64,000 nucleotides of DNA from Neobacillus sp. WH10 (lineage in GTDB: Bacteria; Bacillota; Bacilli; Bacillales; Cytobacillaceae): assembly GCF_030123405.1 (NCBI RefSeq), contig NZ_CP126110.1, forward strand, positions 3,348,001-3,412,000, read 5' to 3'. The notes under the pieces were generated by a model. That model ran no database searches and was not told the DNA's origin. It saw nothing but the letters and a program-made list of their open reading frames with translations. This document shows positions 52,912 to 61,386 of this stretch, in pieces; the stretch's first letter is position 1; the number at the start of each line of letters is the position of its first letter. A program made the position numbers and the translations under genes.

Positions 52912-53494
52912 TTGTCTTCTTCCTTTCTATTTCAAGTAAAAAATTTTTCAAAATTTGTTTCCCAGTCGGGGTTCCAATTGATTCCGGATGAAATTGCAAT
53001 CCATAAACAGGATATATAGGATGTTTTATTGCCATTACTTCATTGTCATCGTTTGAATAGGCGACGACTTCTAAATGTGACTTCAAGCTAGTTTTTTCAA
53101 TAGATAAAGAATGGTATCGCATCACTTCTAAAGGTGAGGCTAGATTTGAAAACAAACCATTACTTTGATGTGTGATAAATGATGTTTTTCCATGTTTTAT
53201 AAAATAAGCTCTCCTTATATCACTTCCGAATGCAGCACCAATAGCTTGATGACCAAGACAAATGCCTAATATGGGGACTTCCTTATAAAAGGTTCGAATC
53301 AATTCCATGCAAATACCGGCATCCTCGGGTCTTCCTGGCCCGGGGGAAAGGATTACGGCTTTAGGCTTCATTGTTCTGATTTGTTCCATATTCAGCTGAT
53401 TATTTCGATAAACGATTACTCTTTCTCCTAACTCACCAAAATATTGAAACAGATTAAATGTAAATGAGTCAAAATTATCTATCAGTAAAATCAT
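52883..53494 (-). CDS. trpG: anthranilate synthase glutamine amidotransferase component
   Basis: A 203-residue class-I glutamine amidotransferase supplying ammonia to TrpE. MILLIDNFDSFTFNL start, nucleophile Cys in VPILGICLGHQAIG, and the His-x-Glu in VYGLQFHPESIGTPTG. It overlaps trpE as ATGA behind GGAGGGTGGGCG. Unlike B. subtilis, where this subunit is shared with folate synthesis (pabA) and lies outside the trp operon, here it lies within the operon. Confidence 0.95.
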   Translation of the reverse strand: MILLIDNFDSFTFNLFQYFGELGERVIVYRNNQLNMEQIRTMKPKAVILSPGPGRPEDAGICMELIRTFYKEVPILGICLGHQAIGAAFGSDIRRAYFIKHGKTSFITHQSNGLFSNLASPLEVMRYHSLSIEKTSLKSHLEVVAYSNDDNEVMAIKHPIYPVYGLQFHPESIGTPTGKQILKNFLLEIERKKTNEEFITPVS

Positions 53495-54879
53495 CGCCCA
53501 CCCTCCAGAAAGGATTTTAATTTATTTTGTGTTTCTTCATACTCTGACTCAGGGTTAGAATCGTGAACAATTCCTGCACCTGCTTGAATAATCGCTGTTC
53601 CATCTTTAATAATCATCGTTCGAATGGCGAGGGCAAAATCCATATTTCCATTTGTCGATACATAACCAACCGCCCCAGAGTATAGACCGCGTTTTGATTT
53701 TTCCAGGGAATTAATAATTTCCATTGCTCTCACCTTAGGAGCTCCTGAAACAGTACCAGCCGGGAGACAGGCGGCAAGGGCATCTAATGCTGTTTTTTTA
53801 GAATGAAGCAGTCCGCTAATTTCTGAAACTAGATGCATAACATGACGAAATTTTTCCACCGTCAAATACTTCTCTATTTGAACCGAACCAAATTCGCAAA
53901 CCTTCCCGAGGTCATTCCTGCCGAGATCAACGAGCATTCGATGCTCTGCAATTTCTTTTTCATCCTTCATAAGTTCCTTTTCAATCAGGTCGTCTTCCTC
54001 ACTTGTTCTCCCTCTCCGTTTTGTGCCAGCGATTGGATTCGAAATCACCGTTTTACCCCTCGTTTTTAATAAGCTTTCCGGGGATGAACCAATTACGGTA
54101 TATCCATCAAAATCAAGATAGAACATGTATGGGGTTGGATTATGGCTTCGATGTCTTCGATAAAGTGATAAAGGTGTTCCTTGAAATGTAGATTTCATTC
54201 GTCTTGAGAGGACCACTTGAAAAATATCACCCTTAACAATAAGCTTCTTTGCCATCTCAACATTTTTAATAAACATTTCTTTTGTCGTCTCTGATTCGAA
54301 TTCGGAAAAATGAATAGGCTCCTCTTCACGGTAATAATCCGGTTGTTTTAGTTCTTTTATCCTTTGCATTATCCGATTTTCAATTTCTTCCGTATTGCTC
54401 GTTTCCGATAGCGGCAGCCCGTAAATGATTACTTTCTCTTCAAGATGATCAAACACTATCACCTCTTCATAAAACATTAGGTGAACATCAGGCATTTCTA
54501 ACCCATTTGAAAACTCCTCCCCGATATTTTCAAACCTTCTGATAATATCATAGCCAACATATCCGACAGCACCTCCTGAAAAGGGGAAACCAGGCTCTTC
54601 AAAAATTCTTGTCGGCAATAATTCCTTCAATACCTCTAAAGGGTTTCCTTTCAACTCCTTCTTTTCACCATCTCGATTAAAAATTTCATTCATTTCCCCA
54701 TTAGAAATGAGTTCAAATGCAGGGTCTGCACCGATGAAGGAATATCGCCCCGAGTCATTGTACTTATGAGAACTTTCTAATAAAAATTTTTTGGTACCGC
54801 TAATTTTTTGTAAAATAGAAATAGGGGTCAATGTATCACCCATTAATTCTTGTATAAAAAACCCATTTAATGCTTTCAT
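53491..54879 (-). CDS. trpE: anthranilate synthase component I
   Basis: A 462-residue chorismate-using enzyme, the first step of Trp synthesis and the usual target of Trp feedback. Conserved ends: IAGTKRRGRTSEEDDLIEKELMKD, DLGRNDLGKV, and LPAGTVSGAPKVRAMEIIN; the inhibitor-site region near the start has LLESS. The ATG at 54877-54879 (MKALNGFF) follows AAAGGAGTTTTAAC, which excludes the longer upstream frame. First gene of trpEGDCFBA, placed just after the tandem T-box leader. Confidence 0.96.
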   Translation of the reverse strand: MKALNGFFIQELMGDTLTPISILQKISGTKKFLLESSHKYNDSGRYSFIGADPAFELISNGEMNEIFNRDGEKKELKGNPLEVLKELLPTRIFEEPGFPFSGGAVGYVGYDIIRRFENIGEEFSNGLEMPDVHLMFYEEVIVFDHLEEKVIIYGLPLSETSNTEEIENRIMQRIKELKQPDYYREEEPIHFSEFESETTKEMFIKNVEMAKKLIVKGDIFQVVLSRRMKSTFQGTPLSLYRRHRSHNPTPYMFYLDFDGYTVIGSSPESLLKTRGKTVISNPIAGTKRRGRTSEEDDLIEKELMKDEKEIAEHRMLVDLGRNDLGKVCEFGSVQIEKYLTVEKFRHVMHLVSEISGLLHSKKTALDALAACLPAGTVSGAPKVRAMEIINSLEKSKRGLYSGAVGYVSTNGNMDFALAIRTMIIKDGTAIIQAGAGIVHDSNPESEYEETQNKLKSFLEGGR

Positions 54880-54899
54880 GTTAAAACTCCTTTCAAAAA

Positions 54900-55187
54900 T
54901 AAAAAAATCGTCCCCTATATGCGCAATCAATTACGCATATAGAGGACGATTCTTTGACCGTGGTGCCACCTCCATTTGAAGCGGGAAAAATCCGCTTCCT
55001 CTTTCGGATACAGAAATAAAGTTCGTTCGATATCCTATCCTTTTAACGGTGGAACTCCGTGCATCCCTACTTTTAGTTCAAGATGTCTCTCGCAAGTCCA
55101 TTCCACAAATCCATTCATATCGGGTTCCCACCTGCTCCGACTCTCTGGAAAGAATCAAATTTGTGTACTCCTCTTGCTCAACGATTT
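54900..55187 (-). ncRNA. T-box riboswitch 1 (tRNA-Trp), proximal to trpE
   Basis: On the minus strand: stem I (GAGGAGTAC, AGAGAG), specifier loop GGAATGGACTTG with UGG (Trp) at 55098-55100, the T-box AGGTGGCACCACGG at 54958-54971, and a terminator ATCGTCC...GGGGACGAT followed by TTTTTTTATTTT. Uncharged tRNA-Trp would antiterminate and switch on trpE. Confidence 0.93.
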
Positions 55188-55204
55188 ACAGTATTGAATT
55201 TATA

Positions 55205-55490
55205 AAAACAAAAAGGGCCCTCCATCCAAAAAGGACGGAAGACCCGTGGTGCCACCTTCATTAGCTAAAAATAAGCTCACTTTACCGATATCGCAGCATG
55301 AAGCTGTTAATATCTGTCTCTTGTAACGATGAGATCTTCGCCAAAGCCTACTAATCCATATTGGACGGTTCGGTTTGGTGGCTCTGAAGTCCATTCGCTT
55401 AAACGTCTACACTGATTTGCACCAACCATCAGCTCTCTAAAGAATCCGTATAAGGTACTACTCTTCGTCAATGCCAAAAACGATTAAATT
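55205..55490 (-). ncRNA. T-box riboswitch 2 (tRNA-Trp), promoter-proximal
   Basis: A second complete T-box lies upstream of the first: stem I (GACGAAGAGTAGTACC, AGAGAGCTGATGG), specifier GAATGGACTTC with UGG at 55391-55393, T-box AAGGTGGCACCACGGG at 55243-55258, and a terminator whose GGGTCTTCC/GGGCCC arms end in TTTTTG. Two Trp T-boxes in series would give steeper control than one. Confidence 0.93.
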
Positions 55491-55501
55491 TATTAATTTT
55501 T

Positions 55502-55530
55502 ATCCTATAAAACTTGATCACCATTGTCAA
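55502..55530 (-). promoter_or_regulatory. trp operon promoter
   Basis: TTGACA (55525-55530), 17-bp spacer, TAGGAT (55502-55507) on the minus strand, just before the first T-box. No TRAP-type (GAG/UAG)n repeats seen. Confidence 0.85.
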
Positions 55531-55739
55531 GTGTTTATTTTCTTAAAATTCAAAATTAATCAAATTCAGTTTTACAATTCCATTTGTCGGTTATTAATTC
55601 TCGTCCTTCCATTTAAAGGATACCTTATACTTTGTTATTTTTAAGTTAACAAGCGAATATTAACAGTAATGAATTAAGAAAGCGTAAGAGCCATTACGGC
55701 TTCAACTTGACAGCAAAAATGAAGGCGGGATAGAAGTTC

Positions 55740-57017
55740 ATGGAACATATTGAACAATTAGGCCAAAATCCACGGGCTGTCAAAAAGAAACCATCGGCAG
55801 CTGGTCAAAAGCGATCGAATGAGGTATCTAAGCAAAAGTGGGCAATTGTCTCGCTGTCTTCCATTCCCTTAGTCATGACGTTAGGAAATTCAATGTTGAT
55901 ACCTGTGTTACCTTCTATGGAAAAAAAATTATCAATCTCCTCCTTTCAAACAAGCATGATTATTACCGTATATTCCATTGTTGCGATTTTTTTAATTCCA
56001 GTGGCAGGATATTTATCAGATCATATCGGCAGGAAAAAAGTCATTATCCCAAGCCTTATTATTGCTGGAATTGGCGGGCTTATTTCTGGATGGGCCGCAT
56101 GGAAGCTTGATGATGCCTATTGGCTTATTTTATCCGGCAGGGCACTACAAGGGGTTGGAGCAGCCGGGGCAGCTCCTATTGTCATGCCGCTAGTCGGTGA
56201 TATGTTTAAAAATGATGATGACGTTAGCAGCTGTTTAGGACTAATTGAAACATCCAATACTTTCGGGAAAGTTTTAAGCCCAATTTTAGGGGCTTTTCTT
56301 GCCGGATTCATTTGGTTTTTACCCTTTTTCTCTTTTCCGATATTTTGTGCAATTTCAGTTTTAATGATGACTTTTTTGGTAAAGTGCCCCAAAACAACGG
56401 AGAAACCAATTCCATTTAAAGATTTTTTTGTGAATGTAAAAAAAACCTTTACTGAAAAAGGTCGTTGGCTATATGCCATCTTTTTTATTGGCGGCATCCT
56501 TATGCTTGTCTTGTTTGGCATATTGTTTTATTTATCGGAAATTTTCGAAAAAGAATATGGCATTAAAGATATCAAAAAAGGATTCTTTTTATCATTACCG
56601 CTAGGAGCATTATGCTTATCATCTTTTATAAGCGGAAAAGTAATTAAGAAGAATAAAGTATTGATGAAATGGTTAACGTTTAGCGGTATTGTCCTCGCAG
56701 CCCTTTCGATTGGGGCACTATGGTTTTCCATTAAATTATGGTATATGATTTTCATGTTTTTAATTAGTGGAGTAGGGATCGGATTAGGACTCCCTTGTTT
56801 GGACGCCTTAATAACCGAGGGAGTTGAAAAGGAAGAACGCGGCACCATTACTTCAATTTACAGTTCAATGAGATTCATCGGAGTCGCAGCAGGTCCTCCA
56901 ATTATTGCTGTGTTAATGAGCCATTCAAACCATTGGATTTTTATTTTACTTAGCAGCCTTAGTATCATTGCCGCTATTGTAGCTTTCATGTCGATAAAAC
57001 CAAAAGCTGAAACATAG
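55740..57017 (+). CDS. MFS drug/metabolite exporter (DHA1-like)
   Basis: A 425-residue major facilitator with 12 helices after a basic N-terminal tail of about 33 residues. Motif A is GYLSDHIGRKKVIIPSL between helices 2 and 3, and motif C-like glycine-rich GVGAAGAAPIVMPLVGDMF lies in helix 5, pointing to a drug/proton antiporter of the DHA1 (12-helix) class such as the YmfD/YitG exporters. Substrate unknown. The ATG at 55740 has only a modest GGCGGGATAG site. It diverges from the trp promoter, with a terminator after it. Confidence 0.85.
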   Translation: MEHIEQLGQNPRAVKKKPSAAGQKRSNEVSKQKWAIVSLSSIPLVMTLGNSMLIPVLPSMEKKLSISSFQTSMIITVYSIVAIFLIPVAGYLSDHIGRKKVIIPSLIIAGIGGLISGWAAWKLDDAYWLILSGRALQGVGAAGAAPIVMPLVGDMFKNDDDVSSCLGLIETSNTFGKVLSPILGAFLAGFIWFLPFFSFPIFCAISVLMMTFLVKCPKTTEKPIPFKDFFVNVKKTFTEKGRWLYAIFFIGGILMLVLFGILFYLSEIFEKEYGIKDIKKGFFLSLPLGALCLSSFISGKVIKKNKVLMKWLTFSGIVLAALSIGALWFSIKLWYMIFMFLISGVGIGLGLPCLDALITEGVEKEERGTITSIYSSMRFIGVAAGPPIIAVLMSHSNHWIFILLSSLSIIAAIVAFMSIKPKAET

Positions 57018-57019
57018 GA

Positions 57020-57051
57020 AAGGTGCTGAGAAACCCTGCTCAGCACCTTTG
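57020..57051 (+). terminator. terminator of the MFS gene
   Basis: AAAGGTGCTGAG / CTCAGCACCTTT perfect 12-bp stem, 2 bp after the stop codon. Confidence 0.85.
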
Positions 57052-57175
57052 TTAATTTGCCGTATATAGATCTTGCAGGGTTTTTAAAGAAATCAATAAA
57101 AATGTTTTCTTGATGGTGTCAAGTTCAAGCTTGGTCATACCAAAACTTCTTGTACAAAAATGACGGTTATTATGC

Positions 57176-57181
57176 TATAAT
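57176..57181 (+). promoter_or_regulatory. extended -10 promoter for the tRNA pair
   Basis: TGC-TATAAT, an extended -10 element, 24 bp before the tRNA-Gly gene; the -35 region is weak. Confidence 0.55.
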
Positions 57182-57204
57182 ATTTTTGTTAATTATGAGT
57201 ATTG

Positions 57205-57277
57205 CGGGTGTGGTTTAATGGTAGAATTTCAGCTTCCCAAGCTGACGGCGGGGGTTCGATTCCCCTCACCCGCTCCA
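57205..57277 (+). tRNA. tRNA-Gly (anticodon CCC)
   Basis: Acceptor GCGGGTG/CACCCGC, D-arm, anticodon stem TCAGC/GCTGA with loop TTCCCAA (CCC at 34-36), T-loop GGTTCGATTCC and an encoded CCA. Reads GGG. Confidence 0.95.
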
Positions 57278-57288
57278 ATAGGATAAGT

Positions 57289-57380
57289 GGAGAAGTACCC
57301 AAGTGGTTATAAGGGGGCGCACTCGAAATGCGCTAGGACGGGCGACCGTTGCGTGAGTTCGAATCTCATCTTCTCCTCCA
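57289..57380 (+). tRNA. tRNA-Ser (anticodon CGA)
   Basis: Acceptor GGAGAAG/CTTCTCC, anticodon stem GCGCA/TGCGC with loop CTCGAAA (CGA), a long variable arm typical of tRNA-Ser, T-loop GTTCGAATC and an encoded CCA. It lies 11 bp after tRNA-Gly. Reads UCG. Confidence 0.95.
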
Positions 57381-57428
57381 TACATATTCTTTCAAATGAC
57401 ACTACAATTACTAGTGTTTTTTTATTTT

Positions 57429-57459
57429 AAAAAACGCCAGAGAATTTCTGGCGTTTTTT
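57429..57459. terminator. bidirectional terminator
   Basis: AAAAAACGCCAGA / TCTGGCGTTTTTT perfect 13-bp stem between the tRNA genes and the convergent molybdoenzyme operon. Confidence 0.92.
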
Positions 57460-57469
57460 GCTTATTTCC

Positions 57470-58375
57470 CTATAGATAAGGACTTAACCATTCAGGGTCC
57501 CTGTCTTTACAAATATGGCATTTCTCAGTTTCTAGCTGAAAAGTATGAAATAACTTTCCACAATCCCGACATTCCTTTATGTGAAAAGTTGCATGGATTT
57601 CACTTCTTTTCTTAATATCTGGATTTATTTCGATAGCATGTTCCGGACAAATATCCGTGCAATCCTTGCAGTTTACACACTTTTCATTTTCAATTAGTAT
57701 AATAGTATCCCTTATACTAAATACTTTTTCCAAGCAAAATGAAAAACAAGCCTGGCAAAGTATACATTTGTTTTGATCAATCTCCACGGTGTAAAATTGG
57801 TAATCTGGATAATATTTTGTTAGTTTCCACTCATTCGCTTCTTTTTTCCATTCAACCGGTGCCAACCTTTTTGCCAATTGTTTTCCTTCTTTTTGGATGG
57901 AGGTAAAAAAATTTCTTCTCGAAAGTGTCTCCTCATTAACATCTTTTAAAACTATAATTGGATTTTGACCAAGGAACTTTAGTTTACGGTTAGCCTGATT
58001 TATAACTATTTCCCACTTAGGATTAAGTGAATTCCCGGCAATTATTATCGAGTGTAATCCTCTTTTTTTATAAATCAACAGTTCTTTTACAGAAGGAGTG
58101 TAGCCTTCATCATAAATCAGACTCCCGTTTTCAAATTCCCTTGAAGCACTCATTCCTTCAATGGCAGACAGCGGGCAGGAAATTATGCAATCTCCGCAGG
58201 AAGTGCATCGCTCTGAAATTATTTCAAACTTTTGTTGATTAATGGTTAAAGCATTATATTTACATCCATCAAAGCAAATACTGCAGGTTGAACGTATATT
58301 CCTCTTTCTTGAGCATTTATTCGTTATATTCAAATCGACATGCAAGCTTTCTAGCCAGTTGACAAACATGGACAT
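57470..58375 (-). CDS. multi-cluster 4Fe-4S ferredoxin-like protein
   Basis: A 301-residue iron-sulfur protein, last gene of the DMSO-reductase-like operon. Cys motifs: an N-terminal CSRKRNIRSTCSICFDGC, CTSCGDCIISCP (4Fe-4S), CILCQACFSFC (4Fe-4S), CVNCKDCTDICP (4Fe-4S), and a C-terminal zinc-ribbon-like CRDCGKLF...CHICKD. A middle stretch without Cys (about 80-200) separates the clusters. It is cytosolic (no signal or helix). It could feed electrons to the molybdoenzyme or help mature it, like NapF-type proteins; the role is inferred from position. No membrane anchor subunit is encoded beside it. Confidence 0.82.
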   Translation of the reverse strand: MSMFVNWLESLHVDLNITNKCSRKRNIRSTCSICFDGCKYNALTINQQKFEIISERCTSCGDCIISCPLSAIEGMSASREFENGSLIYDEGYTPSVKELLIYKKRGLHSIIIAGNSLNPKWEIVINQANRKLKFLGQNPIIVLKDVNEETLSRRNFFTSIQKEGKQLAKRLAPVEWKKEANEWKLTKYYPDYQFYTVEIDQNKCILCQACFSFCLEKVFSIRDTIILIENEKCVNCKDCTDICPEHAIEINPDIKKRSEIHATFHIKECRDCGKLFHTFQLETEKCHICKDRDPEWLSPYL

Positions 58376-58393
58376 ATAACCACCTACAATTTT

Positions 58394-58981
58394 TTAACTA
58401 CCGGACAATTTTGCATCCTTATGTGGTGTTATCACAATGTTTGGATGTGTAATCGAATCGCTTGGCATTCCTTTAATTTGGCTTACATTTCCATACTTTT
58501 TCCGTAGCTTTTTTATTGGTCCGAATTCAATCGCACTCATCGGACATGTTGAAACGCACACAGGGTTCTCGCCCTTTTCTTGAAGATCGATACAAAAATC
58601 ACATTTATCAGATTTAAATACCTTTTTATTATATTGTGGCGCCCCGTAAGGACACGCCTTGACACATAATTGTGTTCCTTGACAAACATCTTGATCAATC
58701 GTAACTACACCATTTTCTTTATTTTTACTTATTGCCCCTACCGGGCAGCTTGGTATACATTTCGGCTGTGTACAATGATTACAAGCAATAGAAAAGTAAA
58801 AAGCTTTAAGATTATGGACAATCCCGCTTGATGGCTGTTGAACGTATGTACCCTCCTCATAGGTGTACACCCTGCGAAAATTTATACCTACGTCAAGATT
58901 ATTTTTATCCTTACAAGAAACGGTGCAGGCTTTACAACCGATGCAAAGACTTTGATTAATATAAAATCCTAACTGGGCCAA
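58394..58981 (-). CDS. DMSO-reductase-like iron-sulfur subunit (DmsB family)
   Basis: A 195-residue four-cluster electron-transfer subunit. Cluster motifs: CIGCKACTVSCKD, CNHCTQPKCIPSCPVGAI, then CQGTQLCVKACPYG, and CDFC...CVSTCPMSAI. In the third motif the second Cys of the usual CxxCxxC is Thr (CQGTQLC). In E. coli DmsB, losing that Cys (Cys102) makes a 3Fe-4S cluster, so one here is probable. Start set at TTG 58981 (MAQLGFYINQSL), 8 nt behind GAGGAG; a GTG three codons earlier abuts that site and the dmsA-like stop codon. Confidence 0.9.
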   Translation of the reverse strand: MAQLGFYINQSLCIGCKACTVSCKDKNNLDVGINFRRVYTYEEGTYVQQPSSGIVHNLKAFYFSIACNHCTQPKCIPSCPVGAISKNKENGVVTIDQDVCQGTQLCVKACPYGAPQYNKKVFKSDKCDFCIDLQEKGENPVCVSTCPMSAIEFGPIKKLRKKYGNVSQIKGMPSDSITHPNIVITPHKDAKLSGS

Positions 58982-58986
58982 ATTTC

Positions 58987-61386
58987 TCACTCCTCAAACT
59001 TTTTTACTTCAACAAGGTTTGTTAATTGCGGATTTGCTTTGGCAAGTGGTGTTGGCCGCTGTGATGTTAGAACATTTACTGATCCCCGTTGATCTAGCCC
59101 TTCTTTATCAGGTGTGTACCAAGCACCTTGAGGAATCCCCACAACTCCAGGAATAATACGCGGTGTTACTTTTACATCGATAAAAAGAGAACCGCGCTCA
59201 TTATTGACCTGGACACGTTCGCCATTGTTAATACTACGTTTTTCTGCATCCTTTGGATTCATCCACATTTCTTGTTTTGCTGCTTCTTCAAGCCATGGCT
59301 GATTATCATAGGTAGAGTGACATCTCCGCTTATAATGCCAACTGATTAACTGTAATGGGAACTTTTCTTTTAATGGATCTTCTGGTCCTTCCCATGCAGG
59401 AATATATTTCGCTATCGCAGGAATTTCATCGTGGTTATTCATATCCCATAAGGTCTTTGATAACAATTCGATTTTTCCGGTTGGAGTTTCAAACGGGTGA
59501 TTTTCAAGATCATCAATTTGCTCCTTAAAACCGACTAGTGGTGCATCATATTTAAAATGATGTACCCCCTTCCTGCGAAATTCATCAAAGGTTGGAAAGC
59601 TTGGATCGAGCTCTTTTTTCGTCCTTTCTACACTTTCCTTAACTAAGTCAAGAGTTGTCCTTCCCTCTGTGAATTTTTCCTTCAATCCTAATTTATCAGC
59701 CACATCAGCAAACACATCATATTCATCACGGCATTCATAAAGTGGGTCAATTGTTTTATCTCCAAATACAACATAATCTCCAAAACACCATGGGACACCA
59801 ATATCATATCGTTCAAAGAACGTTGTACCAGGTAATAAAATATCCGCAAATTTGGCACTCGGTGTCATAAAGAGATCGCTTACAACAATAAATTCTACTT
59901 TGCTTTCATCCTCAAGCAGCTTTACTGTTTTATTGATATCAGAATGCTGATTTATCAGCATGTTCCCAGCCATATTAAAAATTAATTTAATATTTGATGA
60001 TAATTTTTCTGTTCCTTCTAACCCATCTGCTGCTGTCATTTCTGTCCCATTCTCCACTGCCTTTGTCCAGAGAAAACAAGGTATCGAGGCCTTGACCGGA
60101 TTTTCATATGAAAATGGATAAACTATTTCTGAACGGCTCCAATAACCTGTTCCTGCTGCCCAGCCGCCAATCTTACCAACATTTCCTGTTAAACATGCAA
60201 GCTGTGCACCACCCCGCATGAATTGCTCCCCATATGCCTGTCGTTGAGCAGACCAGCCTTGGATAAGTGCTGCAGGTTTCGTTTTAGCATACTCACGTGC
60301 TAGTTCACGAATTTTATCAGCTGGAATTTGACAAATTTTTTCTGCCCATTCTGGGGTTTTTGCTACCCCATCCTTTTCACCAAGCAAATAACTTTTTAAT
60401 GACTCTTCCTTTGGAACCCCATCAGGCATATGGTCACCGTCAAATCCAATACAATATTTATCAAGAAATGCTTGATCATGTAAATTCTCTGTAATGATCA
60501 CATACCCCATAGCATCCATCAAAGCGTTGTCCGTTGTCGGCAAGATAGGAATCCACTCGTCTGCAAAAGCAATTACAGTGTCCGTATAACGAGGGTCAAT
60601 TACAATGATTTTTGCACCATTTTTCTTAGCCTGCATTAAATATTCGCGGTATGGAGTCGAAAAAATCATTTCTGACGGATTTTGCCCCCACAAAATAATA
60701 TATTTTGAGTGTAAGAGAGTATCGAAACTGCTTCCAGAATTATTCGTACCGTACGTATAGGGAGTAGCTACATTTCCTGCCCCGGAACTGTAATCATTAC
60801 GATAATTTAAAAATCCCCCTGTAACTGATAATAGTTTCCTTGCTGCATTTTTACCCCCATGTAACCCCCAGCTTTGTCCTGAAGCATAGTTGACATATCT
60901 CGACTCTGGACCGTATTGATCCCCAATTCGTTTTACTTCAGATGCAATAGTTTCGATTGCCTCCTCCCATGAGATTCGTTTAAATTTTCCTTCGCCTCGT
61001 TTTCCTACTCGTTTCATCGGGTATTTAAGGCGGTCAGAGTGATAGAGCAAACTTCGATAGTTTCTGCCTCTGACACACGCTCTTAGTGGCGGTGTAGATA
61101 AGTCACCAGTTTCCTGTGTATCTGTACTGACCCTGACAACAACCCCATCTTTCACATGCGCTTTGATTACACAGCGTCCCCCACAATTATTAATGCTGCA
61201 GGTTGAAATGATTTTTTCCTTTTCTTTTGCATTCAATACCTTTGGTTCTTCTTTACGGTCAACAAGCATCTTAGTGCCAATTCCTCCAGCTATAACAGGA
61301 ATTCCAATCGCTCCCGACCATTTTAAAAAGGTTCGCCGCTGCATTTTATTAGTTAATAAGTTCTTTAAATGGTTCTTTTCAGACAT
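58987..61386 (-). CDS. molybdopterin oxidoreductase, DmsA-like catalytic subunit
   Basis: A 799-residue exported molybdoenzyme. Twin-arginine signal RRTFLKWSGAIGIPVIAGG (about 17-35), an N-terminal cluster CSINNCGGRC...ACVRG, and the bis-MGD fold. YPMKRVGKRGEGKFKRISWEEA and NDYSSGAGN, with the Ser molybdenum ligand, are close to E. coli DmsA; the C-terminal domain has LISWHYKRRCHSTYDNQPWL and VVGIPQGAWYTPD. It probably reduces an S- or N-oxide outside the membrane; the true substrate cannot be told. The ATG overlaps the TorD-like stop codon. An FNR box lies upstream of the operon. Confidence 0.92.
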   Translation of the reverse strand: MSEKNHLKNLLTNKMQRRTFLKWSGAIGIPVIAGGIGTKMLVDRKEEPKVLNAKEKEKIISTCSINNCGGRCVIKAHVKDGVVVRVSTDTQETGDLSTPPLRACVRGRNYRSLLYHSDRLKYPMKRVGKRGEGKFKRISWEEAIETIASEVKRIGDQYGPESRYVNYASGQSWGLHGGKNAARKLLSVTGGFLNYRNDYSSGAGNVATPYTYGTNNSGSSFDTLLHSKYIILWGQNPSEMIFSTPYREYLMQAKKNGAKIIVIDPRYTDTVIAFADEWIPILPTTDNALMDAMGYVIITENLHDQAFLDKYCIGFDGDHMPDGVPKEESLKSYLLGEKDGVAKTPEWAEKICQIPADKIRELAREYAKTKPAALIQGWSAQRQAYGEQFMRGGAQLACLTGNVGKIGGWAAGTGYWSRSEIVYPFSYENPVKASIPCFLWTKAVENGTEMTAADGLEGTEKLSSNIKLIFNMAGNMLINQHSDINKTVKLLEDESKVEFIVVSDLFMTPSAKFADILLPGTTFFERYDIGVPWCFGDYVVFGDKTIDPLYECRDEYDVFADVADKLGLKEKFTEGRTTLDLVKESVERTKKELDPSFPTFDEFRRKGVHHFKYDAPLVGFKEQIDDLENHPFETPTGKIELLSKTLWDMNNHDEIPAIAKYIPAWEGPEDPLKEKFPLQLISWHYKRRCHSTYDNQPWLEEAAKQEMWMNPKDAEKRSINNGERVQVNNERGSLFIDVKVTPRIIPGVVGIPQGAWYTPDKEGLDQRGSVNVLTSQRPTPLAKANPQLTNLVEVKKFEE

